From contig JAMONS010000040.1 in assembly GCA_027065555.1 (NCBI GenBank), forward strand, positions 1-43,424: a DNA stretch of 43,424 nt, in the 5' to 3' direction. The notes under the pieces are model-generated. The model had not been told where the DNA came from and made no database searches. It was given only the letters and a program-made list of their open reading frames with translations. This document shows, piece by piece, positions 24,734 to 32,294 of the stretch (position 1 is its first letter; the number at the start of each line of letters is the position of its first letter). A program made the position numbers and the translations under genes. This stretch comes from Hyphomicrobiales bacterium. GTDB taxonomy: Bacteria > Pseudomonadota > Alphaproteobacteria > Rhizobiales > Devosiaceae.

Positions 24734-25597
24734 ATGGAAAATAAAGATATTGAATTGAGCGAAAAAGAATTCTCTATGGTAAAAGAGAGAATTTTTGAAG
24801 TTGCAGGCATTTCATTAAGTGATGCTAAGCGCACTTTGGTTATTTCTCGCCTAAGCAAAGTAATAAAAAAACTATCTCTAAATAGTTTCTTGGATTATCT
24901 AGATTTTCTTAAAGGTTCAAAAGCCAGCAAAAAAGACGCACAAGATTTTGTAAATGCTTTAACTACTAATCTTACCAGATTTTATCGTGAAGATCATCAT
25001 TTTGATCATTTAGAAAATTATATAAAGCAAATCATTGCCACAAAACCACGCACCAGCAATAATGGAAAACCACGTCTTAGGATTTGGTCGGCTGGTTGTT
25101 CATCAGGGCAAGAGCCATATACTATTGCTATGTGCCTATATAATAAATTCCCAGAATTAAAACGTTGGGACTTTAAGATATTAGCTAGTGATATTGACAC
25201 CGAAGTGCTAAAAAAAGCAGCGGGCGGAATTTATCCTGAAACAGAATTAGCTGGCCTAAGCGCAAATCGTGCAAAAATGTTTGAACGTCCAGGAAATGGC
25301 ACAATAGTAATACCAAAATATATACGTGAGACGGTGATTTTTAAACCATTAAACCTGTTTCACAAGTGGCCAATAAAAGGCCCATTTGATGCTATTTTTT
25401 GCAGGAACGTAGCAATTTATTTTGACAAGCCAATACAAAACCAACTTTTTTCTCAACTAAGCGAAGTATTAGCGCCAGATGCCTTCATGTATATTGGCCA
25501 TTCTGAAAATGTTGGCCGCAATAACCCACAATTCTCATTATCTGGAAAGACCCTATATCAATATCATGCGCCGCAAAATTCAAGAGCAGTGGCATGA
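24734..25597 (+). CDS. cheR: Chemotaxis protein methyltransferase CheR
   Basis: 287 residues from ATG 24734; a GGAG lies 12 bases upstream and a TTG six codons earlier is possible. The N-terminal all-helical domain is about 1-85, with NLTRFYREDHHF (family N-L-T-x-F-F-R-E). The SAM-binding domain has RIWSAGCSSGQEPYT and later GPFDAIFCRNVAIYFD. It methylates receptor glutamates using S-adenosylmethionine. No C-terminal TPR is present. It overlaps cheB by four bases (ATGA), so the antagonistic pair is translationally coupled. Confidence 0.96.
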   Translation: MENKDIELSEKEFSMVKERIFEVAGISLSDAKRTLVISRLSKVIKKLSLNSFLDYLDFLKGSKASKKDAQDFVNALTTNLTRFYREDHHFDHLENYIKQIIATKPRTSNNGKPRLRIWSAGCSSGQEPYTIAMCLYNKFPELKRWDFKILASDIDTEVLKKAAGGIYPETELAGLSANRAKMFERPGNGTIVIPKYIRETVIFKPLNLFHKWPIKGPFDAIFCRNVAIYFDKPIQNQLFSQLSEVLAPDAFMYIGHSENVGRNNPQFSLSGKTLYQYHAPQNSRAVA

Positions 25598-26631
25598 GCG
25601 TAAAAGTTTTAGTGGTCGATGATAGTGCGCTTATTCGCTCCGTTTTAACAAAGGTGCTAAATAATGATGCGGGTATTAAAGTTGTGGGTTCTGCAATAGA
25701 TCCGATAGATGCCCGTAAAAAAATCAAAGAATTAAATCCCGATGTTTTAACATTAGATATTGAAATGCCCAATATGAACGGGCTTGAGTTTTTAGATAAA
25801 TTAATGCGCCTGCGCCCCATGCCGGTTGTGATGGTTTCAACATTAACGCAAAAGGGGGCAGAAGAAACGCTTTTAGCTCTTGAATTGGGAGCAGTGGATT
25901 TTGTTGCAAAACCAAATGCCAATCTAACCACAGGCCTTGATGAATTTGGGGCAGAGGTTTGTCAAAAGGTTCATGCAGCTGCAAAAAGCTCTGCCCGCTC
26001 TCGTGGTATGCGAGCAAAAGTCCCGCAAATTGCAATAACTAGCGCTAGCGCACCTCAAGGATCGCTAATAGCCATTGGTGCTTCAACTGGTGGTGTTGAA
26101 GCAATAAGGGCAGTGTTAATAAAAATGCCAAAAGATTGCCCGCCAATTGTTATCACTCAACATATGCCCGTTGGCTTTACTGAGCGATTTGCCACTCGTC
26201 TAAATGATTTATGTGACATTGAAGTTTGCGAAGCGCAAGATCGCATGGTGCTTGAAGTGGGTCATGCCTATATTGCTAAAGGTGGGGTACATTTACGAGT
26301 TGAAAAAAGCTCAGGCCAATTAAAATGCCGCCTTGAGGATAGCGATGAAGTTTCGGGGCACAAGCCAAGTGTTGATGTTTTATTTAAATCGGTTGCTAAA
26401 AATGTAAGCAACAAAGCTATTGGCGTTATTCTAACTGGCATGGGTCGTGATGGTGCAATAGGCCTTAAGGAAATGCAGCAAGCAGGTGCATTTACCATTG
26501 GTCAATCTGAAATATCTTCCCTTGTTTATGGCATGCCAAAAGTTGCTTTTGAAGAGGGGGCTGTTAGTGAGCAAGCAGATATAGATAATGTTGCTTCTCG
26601 CATTGCAATGGCGACAACAAAATTAAAATAA
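25594..26631 (+). CDS. cheB: Chemotaxis response regulator methylesterase CheB
   Basis: A 345-residue protein. The receiver domain (1 to about 120) has phospho-Asp55 in LTLDIEMPNMNGLEFLDKL. A linker follows. The esterase domain (about 155-340) has the catalytic triad Ser164 (GASTGGVEA), His190 (ITQHMPVGFTERFATRL) and Asp287 (LTGMGRDGAIGL). It removes receptor methyl groups and deamidates glutamines when phosphorylated by CheA. The residue numbers nearly equal those of the E. coli enzyme, indicating an intact full-length protein. Confidence 0.97.
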   Translation: MSVKVLVVDDSALIRSVLTKVLNNDAGIKVVGSAIDPIDARKKIKELNPDVLTLDIEMPNMNGLEFLDKLMRLRPMPVVMVSTLTQKGAEETLLALELGAVDFVAKPNANLTTGLDEFGAEVCQKVHAAAKSSARSRGMRAKVPQIAITSASAPQGSLIAIGASTGGVEAIRAVLIKMPKDCPPIVITQHMPVGFTERFATRLNDLCDIEVCEAQDRMVLEVGHAYIAKGGVHLRVEKSSGQLKCRLEDSDEVSGHKPSVDVLFKSVAKNVSNKAIGVILTGMGRDGAIGLKEMQQAGAFTIGQSEISSLVYGMPKVAFEEGAVSEQADIDNVASRIAMATTKLK

Positions 26632-26671
26632 TAAATTTTTATAAGTTTGACAAAAAAGTAACTTTTTCAAT

Positions 26672-26703
26672 CTAAGTATTAATCCTGCTAAGTATTAATC
26701 CTG
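26672..26703 (+). repeat. Perfect 16-bp tandem duplication upstream of cheY2
   Basis: CTAAGTATTAATCCTG occurs at 26672-26687 and again immediately at 26688-26703, with no mismatch. It lies in the 133-bp gap between cheB and cheY2. The identity suggests a recent duplication. Confidence 0.97.
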
Positions 26704-26740
26704 AAATTATAAGTAATGAGCCTTAAGCCCATAAACAGAA

Positions 26741-26762
26741 TAGAGTAGAGTAGAGTAGAGTA
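26741..26762 (+). repeat. (TAGAG)4 pentanucleotide repeat at the cheY2 ribosome binding site
   Basis: Four perfect TAGAG units plus TA end two bases before the cheY2 ATG at 26765. The GAG words are the only Shine-Dalgarno-like sequence available, so a change in repeat number would alter the number and spacing of binding sites without touching the reading frame. Confidence 0.95.
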
Positions 26763-26764
26763 AA

Positions 26765-27154
26765 ATGCCAAAAGCTAGTGCAATTAGTGTGTTAATAGTA
26801 GATGACCAGCAATCAATGCGTGGTATCTGTAAATATATCCTCAATCAACTTGGGTTCAACCAAATCACCGAAGCGAAAAGCGGACGTGATGCGCTTGGAA
26901 AGTTAGAAAAAACTAGAGTTGATCTAATTATTTCTGATTGGAATATGGACGATATTGACGGGCTTACTTTGCTTAAAGTATTGCGCAAACACCCCAAAAC
27001 CGCAAAAATGCCGTTTATTATGGCAACTGGCCGTTCAGATAAAGAACAAGTGCAAGAAGCAATTTCTTGTGGTGTAAATAATTATATTATCAAACCATTT
27101 GATGCAGGTTCAATGAAGAAAAAAATTGAAGCAGTTATTGGCGTTCTAAGCTAA
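26765..27154 (+). CDS. cheY2: Chemotaxis response regulator CheY2 (presumed motor regulator)
   Basis: A 129-residue receiver with Asp13/Asp14, phospho-Asp58 (LIISDWNMDDIDGL), Thr88 and Lys110 (IIKPF). The ISDWNMxxxDG segment is typical of motor-binding CheY proteins, more so than CheY1 of this cluster. It is last in the cheD-receptor-cheR-cheB-cheY2 block. By analogy with S. meliloti, CheY2-P acts on the flagellar switch and loses phosphate back through CheA to CheY1. No flagellar genes are in this window. Confidence 0.93.
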   Translation: MPKASAISVLIVDDQQSMRGICKYILNQLGFNQITEAKSGRDALGKLEKTRVDLIISDWNMDDIDGLTLLKVLRKHPKTAKMPFIMATGRSDKEQVQEAISCGVNNYIIKPFDAGSMKKKIEAVIGVLS

Positions 27155-27250
27155 TTCAATTATTAAAGAAATTATTTATCACCTCAAATTTTTACTAATT
27201 AGCGGTACATTATTTTTAATCTCTAATTTTAATAATCTTACAAACCTTAT

Positions 27251-27328
27251 CTAACCCAAAATACCACTTTCTTTTATGCCGTCAAAAATAAATTGAACGG
27301 CTAATGCGGCGGGCAAAGAAATGTTGCT
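27251..27328 (-). pseudogene. C-terminal remnant resembling a MarC-family membrane protein
   Basis: The minus strand reads SNISLPAALAVQFIFDGIKE plus SGILG and a stop at 27251-27253, with a stop codon directly before it in frame. The AxAVQFxxDGIK pattern is that of the last membrane helix of MarC/SnatA-type proteins. Nothing recognisable precedes it in any frame, so only the last 25 codons survive. It lies in the 274-bp gap between cheY2 and lemA. The rest of that gap shows no gene. A chance resemblance cannot be excluded. Confidence 0.45.
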
Positions 27329-27428
27329 CTATGCTGTTGACATTCTCACATGCTTACTGGTCTAATTTAAATAGTTTTTACTAGATAATACATTATTGGC
27401 CATTAATTATTCTATTAGGAGAAGAAAA

Positions 27429-27989
27429 ATGGAATTAAGTTGGATAATATTGGGGCTAATTGTAATTGGCGCTATCTATGCAATTATTATTTATAATAAT
27501 TTTATCAAAAACCGCCAATTAGTTGAAGAAGGCTGGTCAGGAATTGATGTGCAGCTTAAACGTAGAGCAAATCTTATTCCTAATATGCTTGAAACCGTTA
27601 AGGGCTATATGGGGCATGAAAAGGGAGTGCTTGAGGCAGTAACAAATGCCCGTGCCGCTGTGCAAGGCGCAGGGAACACTGGCCCAGCTGAGCGCTCAAA
27701 ACTTGAAGGATTGCTTTCTGGTGCTTTAGGAAAATTAATAGCTGTTGCAGAAAATTATCCTGACCTTAAAGCCAATACTACTTTTTTGGAATTTCAAGGT
27801 TCTTTGCAAATGGTAGAAGATGAAATTCAACTCTCACGCCGCTATTATAACGGCTCGGTGCGCAACTTAAACGTATTAGTGGAATCCTTTCCATCAAACC
27901 TTATTGCAAATGCTTTTAAGTTTATTAAGGCTGAATATTTTGAACTTGAAAATGAAGCTGAGCGAGCAGTGCCAGATGTTTCCTTTAAT
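27429..27989 (+). CDS. LemA family protein
   Basis: 187 residues from ATG 27429, which is preceded by AGGAGAAGA; the eleven-codon longer frame is rejected on that basis. One N-terminal membrane helix (WIILGLIVIGAIYAIIIYNN) is followed by the LemA helical domain: EEGWSGIDVQLKRRANLIPN, the signature of the family, then ENYPDLKANTTFLEFQ and SRRYYNGSVRNLN. LemA proteins are anchored in the inner membrane with a helical bundle outside; the function is unknown, but they are repeatedly paired with DUF2207 or TPM-domain proteins as here. The frame's stop codon is at 27990-27992. Confidence 0.93.
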
Positions 27990-29922
27990 TAGCAGCTTGC
28001 AAATAACTAAGGTCTTGCAAATAACTAAGGTCTTGCAAAGGTTTATATTTAGCAAAATATTGCTACTCATTAGCTTGTTATTTTTTATACTCCCGCTCCA
28101 TGCTCAAGAAGTAATAAATTCATATTCAACAGATATCGTTGTAAATATTGATGGCTCGGTTGAAATAGTTGAATATATTGATGTGCGTGCTGAGGGGGAT
28201 AAAATCAAGCGTGGGATATATCGAGATATTGCTACCACTATGAAAAATGATGACGGCTCAGATTTTCGATCAGAACTTGAAATTATTTCTATTAAAAAAA
28301 ATGGGCAAGACGAGCCATTTTCTACTAAAAAAATTACCAATGGAAAACGCATTTATATTGGTGAGGCCTCAGTTTTTTTAGAGCCCGGTAATTATCACTA
28401 TATGATTAAATATTCCATGTCACGCCAAGTTAGATTTTTTGAAACCCATGACGAGTTATTTTTCAATGTTATAGGTCATTTTTGGGATTTCCCAATCAAA
28501 CAAGCCATTGCTCGCATTAGGCTTCCCGATGGAGCAATTATTTCGGATTTGGTTGGCTATACGGGCGCAACTGGTTCAACTGAACAGGCGCTAACAATCA
28601 CTAAAACCAGCAATAATAGTGCCGTTTTTCAGGCAACTCGCCCTCTAAATTCTTATGAAGGCATGAGTGTGGCGGTTAAATTTCAAAAAGGCATAATTGC
28701 TGAGCCTGCTGGAATTGAAGAAACAGCGCTTTATCTTTCAGATAGGCGAAATATTATAATTCCCATCAGCGGAGCTTTTTTGATGCTGTTTTATTATCTA
28801 TTTGCATGGAATAAAATCGGACGAGACCCTAAAAAAGGAACTATTATTCCGCTTTTTTATCCACCCAAAGGATTTTCTCCAGCGCTTATTCACTATATTT
28901 GGAAAATGGGCTGGAAGAAAAATGGTTGGACAGCCTATAGCGCTGCTTTGCTTAATCTTGCCATCAAGGGTCTAATAACAATAGATAAAAAGAAGGGCTC
29001 AACAAGAATTGATCTAACTAACGAGCCAGCAATATCTTTGCCACCGGGTGAGCAAATTATTTATGATTATATTCAATCAAAGGGCACGGTATTTTTTAAT
29101 AAGGCACATGGAGTAAAATTAAATAAGACCAGAGAAGAATTTGTCAAAATAATTGGCACCGAAAACCGCCATGCTTTTTTCAAAAATAATGCTTCTTATG
29201 TTATTATAGGGTTTGTTCTTTCTGCTATTAGCTTAATTATGATGATAGTTTTTGGATTATTGAGCCCTGTTTATGCTGTGTTCGCAATGGTCATTGGAAT
29301 TGCTATCGCTTTGATAATTGCTGCATTTAGCAATGTTTGGCTTAAGAGTGGATTTGCAAAAATATTTATTTTTGTTTGGCTATTTATAATGGCATTTAAT
29401 GTGTCTGGCACATTACTATCTTTTGCTCAGATAAATTCAAACATTAGTTCAATAATCGCAACAACTAGCATAGTCGCTCTTAACGTGTTATTTGCATTTC
29501 TTATGCGCGCTCCCACTGTGCATGGACGAAAAACCATGGATCAAATTGATGGCTTTCGCATGTATCTTGAGACAGCTGAAAAACAGCGCCTTAATATGAT
29601 TGATGAGCCAGAAATGAGCGTTAAAAGATTTGAAAAAATATTGCCATTTGCCGTGGCTTTAGGCGTTGAAAAACCATGGTCGCAACATTTTGAAAGCGAA
29701 TTAGCACGAAACGCAGTTTCTGATGCTAGTAGTGGGTATAATCCTACTTGGCTAAGCGGCACTTCTTATTCTGCCTCAAGCCTAAGTAAATCTATGTCAA
29801 AACTAGCAACAGGCATGAGCGCCTCAATGATTGCGGCGCAACCTTCAAGCTCTTCTTCATCTGGGTTTTCTGGTGGTGGTGGAGGCGGTGGGGGCGGCGG
29901 CGGTGGCGGTGGCGGCTGGTAG
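27976..29922 (+). CDS. DUF2207 domain-containing membrane protein with Gly-rich C-terminus
   Basis: About 648 residues from ATG 27976, overlapping lemA by 17 bp. A signal peptide (hydrophobic LLLISLLFFILPLHAQ, cleaved near AQE) leads into a periplasmic DUF2207 domain with a VEIVEYIDVRAEGDKIKRGI segment. A membrane helix follows at about 255, then a cytoplasmic part starting WNKIGRDP, and further helices between about 405 and 500. The C-terminus is Ser-rich then FSGGGGGG through about 16 glycines to a final Trp, a feature common in DUF2207 proteins. The start is uncertain: the signal-peptide n-region carries a duplicated LQITKV. Function unknown; it probably works with LemA. Confidence 0.82.
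   Translation: MFPLISSLQITKVLQITKVLQRFIFSKILLLISLLFFILPLHAQEVINSYSTDIVVNIDGSVEIVEYIDVRAEGDKIKRGIYRDIATTMKNDDGSDFRSELEIISIKKNGQDEPFSTKKITNGKRIYIGEASVFLEPGNYHYMIKYSMSRQVRFFETHDELFFNVIGHFWDFPIKQAIARIRLPDGAIISDLVGYTGATGSTEQALTITKTSNNSAVFQATRPLNSYEGMSVAVKFQKGIIAEPAGIEETALYLSDRRNIIIPISGAFLMLFYYLFAWNKIGRDPKKGTIIPLFYPPKGFSPALIHYIWKMGWKKNGWTAYSAALLNLAIKGLITIDKKKGSTRIDLTNEPAISLPPGEQIIYDYIQSKGTVFFNKAHGVKLNKTREEFVKIIGTENRHAFFKNNASYVIIGFVLSAISLIMMIVFGLLSPVYAVFAMVIGIAIALIIAAFSNVWLKSGFAKIFIFVWLFIMAFNVSGTLLSFAQINSNISSIIATTSIVALNVLFAFLMRAPTVHGRKTMDQIDGFRMYLETAEKQRLNMIDEPEMSVKRFEKILPFAVALGVEKPWSQHFESELARNAVSDASSGYNPTWLSGTSYSASSLSKSMSKLATGMSASMIAAQPSSSSSSGFSGGGGGGGGGGGGGGGW
27996..28031 (+). repeat. Perfect 18-bp tandem duplication inside the DUF2207 signal region
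   Basis: CTTGCAAATAACTAAGGT at 27996-28013 is repeated at 28014-28031, with a third partial copy (CTTGCAAAGG) following. In frame it gives LQITKV twice, lengthening the n-region of the signal peptide by six residues. Confidence 0.97.
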
Positions 29923-29949
29923 TTAAGCACGATGATATGCCTGACATAG

Positions 29950-30130
29950 GCGACAGCTATTCCCGCTCCCTCCAGCGTCATTCCGTGCTTGACACGGAAT
30001 CCAATAGTCCGCTGTCCAGCGGGCAAAAGGCCATACTTGCGCCAAAGACTCTATTGCGCCAAAGACTTGGCTTAACTGCATTCCTGCTTTCGCAGGAATG
30101 ACGAGGGAGGCTGGAATGACAGCGCTCAGG
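29950..30130. repeat. Palindrome-rich intergenic repeat element (MITE/dRS3-like)
   Basis: Within a 339-bp gap before glyS. ATTCCGTG (29980-29987) pairs with CACGGAAT (29993-30000); CCGCTG (30009-30014) pairs with CAGCGG (30017-30022); CATTCCTGC (30079-30087) pairs with GCAGGAATG (30092-30100). TTGCGCCAAAGACT is directly repeated at 30037-30050 and 30054-30067. The ends are imperfectly inverted: TCCCTCCAGCGTCATTCC on the left and GGAATGACGAGGGAGGCTGG on the right. ATTCC-N-GGAAT hairpins of this kind are dispersed repeats in many proteobacteria (recalled, not searched). The last 130 bp before glyS show nothing clear. Confidence 0.75.
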
Positions 30131-30261
30131 GTAGGATAAAACTATCAACCTATTTCAGGACATAACAGTTTTCTTTTACTTAAAACCTTAAACTTAATAG
30201 ACTTTTTGATTAGCACTTGTTAGTCAGTGATTTAATGATTGTAACAATGAAAAGATTAGTA

Positions 30262-32286
30262 ATGTCTGAATTCTTACTTGAACTTTTTAGTGAAGAAATA
30301 CCTGCTCGTTTTCAGCGCAAAGCTGCCAGTGATCTAAAAAAATTAGTTACTAATGCACTAGTAGATGCAGGCCTAACTTACGAAAGCGCTAAAAGTTTTG
30401 TAACGCCTCGCCGCTTGGCTTTAGTTATTACTGGTTTGCCAAAATCTTCACCCAATACAAGGAGTGAGAAAAAGGGCCCAAAAATTGATGCACCAGAACA
30501 GGCCATTGCAGGGTTTTTGCGTGGTGCTGGTCTTAACTCAATTAATGAAGCGACAATTCAAAGTGATGCTAAAAAGGGTGAGTTTTATGTTGCTGTAATT
30601 GAGAAAAAAGGGCTTAGCACCGTAAAAATCCTAAGCGAAATTATGCCCAAAATCATCAAAAATTTCCCATGGGCAAAATCCATGCGCTGGGGAAATGGCA
30701 AGCTAAATTGGGTGCGTCCTTTGCGCTCCATTGTTGCGATTTTTAGCAATGAAATTGATGAAAGCGAAATAATAGAATTTGAAATTGATGGCATAAAATC
30801 AGGTGATGAAACTTATGGTCATCGTTTTTTAAGCCCTAAGCCAATTAAAATAAAACGCTTTGATGATTATGCGCAATCTTTGCAAAAAGCATTTGTAATT
30901 CTTGATATTGATCGACGTATGCAAACCATTGAGCAAGACGCAACTCAGCTTAGCTTTGCTAAGGGGCTAAAATTAATTTCTGATAAAAGATTATTAGAAG
31001 AAGTTGCAGGATTGGTTGAATGGCCAGTACCAATGATGGGCAGTTTTGAGAAAGATTTTTTAAGCCTGCCAAAAGAAGTAATTATCACAACGATTAAAGC
31101 TAATCAGAAATGTTTTTGCCTGACAGATGAAGGGGGCAAATTAACAAATAAATTTATATTGGTTTCAAATATGATTGCCGATGATGGAGGAAAGACCATT
31201 ATTGCTGGCAATGAAAGTGTCATAGTTGCAAGACTTAAGGATGCATTATTTTTCTATGAAAACGATCTTAAAGCCCCACTTGCAGACAGATTACCAAAAC
31301 TAAAATCTATGATATTTCATGCCAAACTTGGCTCGCAATTTGAGCGGGTTGAGCGCATAATTTCTTTGGCAAAAAACATAGCGCCGCAAATTGGTGCTGA
31401 TATAGATTTAACTGCTCGTGCTGCAAATCTTGCAAAAGCGGATCTTGTTTCAGAAATGGTCAATGAATTTGCATCACTGCAAGGTCTAATGGGTCGTTAT
31501 TATGCGCTTGAGCAAGGTGAAGATAAGCGTGTGGCCAATGCTATTCAAAATCATTATAAGCCAGTTGGTGCGAGCGATGAAGTGCCCACTGAGCTGATTT
31601 CTATTGCCGTTGCTTTGGCTGATAAATTAGATTTGCTAAATAGTTTTTGGTCAATTAATGAAAAACCAACAGGCTCAAGAGATCCGTTTGCACTTCGCCG
31701 TGCAGCACTTGGAATAATTAGGATTTTGGTTGAAAATAAAATTGAATTCAAACTTGATGTTGAGCCAGATCTGTTAAGTTTTTTCCATGACAGGCTCAAA
31801 GTAATGTTGCGTGATAATGGCGCAAGGCATGATTTGGTTGATGCGGTAATCACTCCTTTAAGCAATAATATTTTTGAAATTACTTTACGAGTTAATGCGC
31901 TTTCAAGCCTGTTAGAAAAACCAGATGGCATAGGTCTTTTGGCTGGCTATCGTCGTGCGTTCAATATTTTATTGGCAGAAGAAAAGAAAGAGGATAGCAG
32001 TTTTTCTGGTGAGGTAGATTTAAGACTTTTATCTCTTGAGCAAGAGGTTGCATTAAAAAATGCTATTGACGAGGTTTCCGATAAAGTACAAGCACATATT
32101 CAAAGTGATGATTTTTCAGCCGCCATTCAATCTTTAGCTAGTTTACAAAAACCAGTGGATAGTTTTTTTGAGCATGTTTTGGTCAATGATGAGGATAAGA
32201 TTATACGAAAAAACCGTCTTAATCTTTTGGCTTATTTAAGAAATGTAATGCACTTGGTTGCTAATTTTTCAAAAATTGAAGGTTAG
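30262..32286 (+). CDS. glyS: Glycine--tRNA ligase beta subunit
   Basis: 674 residues beginning MSEFLLELFSEEIPARFQRK, the invariant start of GlyS; the 15-codon longer frame is therefore ignored. The body has YGHRFLSP, EVAGLVEWP (the HD-domain region follows), and the C-terminal DALR-type anticodon-binding domain with LNLLAYLRNVMHLVANFSKI. It forms the alpha2beta2 enzyme with GlyQ, which charges tRNA-Gly in the cytoplasm. glyQ, usually just upstream, is not present in the window; LemA, DUF2207 and the repeat element occupy that place. Confidence 0.96.
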   Translation: MSEFLLELFSEEIPARFQRKAASDLKKLVTNALVDAGLTYESAKSFVTPRRLALVITGLPKSSPNTRSEKKGPKIDAPEQAIAGFLRGAGLNSINEATIQSDAKKGEFYVAVIEKKGLSTVKILSEIMPKIIKNFPWAKSMRWGNGKLNWVRPLRSIVAIFSNEIDESEIIEFEIDGIKSGDETYGHRFLSPKPIKIKRFDDYAQSLQKAFVILDIDRRMQTIEQDATQLSFAKGLKLISDKRLLEEVAGLVEWPVPMMGSFEKDFLSLPKEVIITTIKANQKCFCLTDEGGKLTNKFILVSNMIADDGGKTIIAGNESVIVARLKDALFFYENDLKAPLADRLPKLKSMIFHAKLGSQFERVERIISLAKNIAPQIGADIDLTARAANLAKADLVSEMVNEFASLQGLMGRYYALEQGEDKRVANAIQNHYKPVGASDEVPTELISIAVALADKLDLLNSFWSINEKPTGSRDPFALRRAALGIIRILVENKIEFKLDVEPDLLSFFHDRLKVMLRDNGARHDLVDAVITPLSNNIFEITLRVNALSSLLEKPDGIGLLAGYRRAFNILLAEEKKEDSSFSGEVDLRLLSLEQEVALKNAIDEVSDKVQAHIQSDDFSAAIQSLASLQKPVDSFFEHVLVNDEDKIIRKNRLNLLAYLRNVMHLVANFSKIEG

Positions 32287-32294
32287 AGCAATCT

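Noticed and set aside
27904-27975. A longer N-terminus for the DUF2207 protein beginning inside lemA
   Set aside because: It would overlap lemA by nearly 90 bp and put charged residues in front of the signal peptide without a ribosome binding site.
29868-29920. The glycine-codon run at the end of the DUF2207 gene as a phase-variable simple repeat
   Set aside because: The run mixes GGT, GGC, GGA and GGG codons with no constant unit, and Gly-rich ends are normal for the family.
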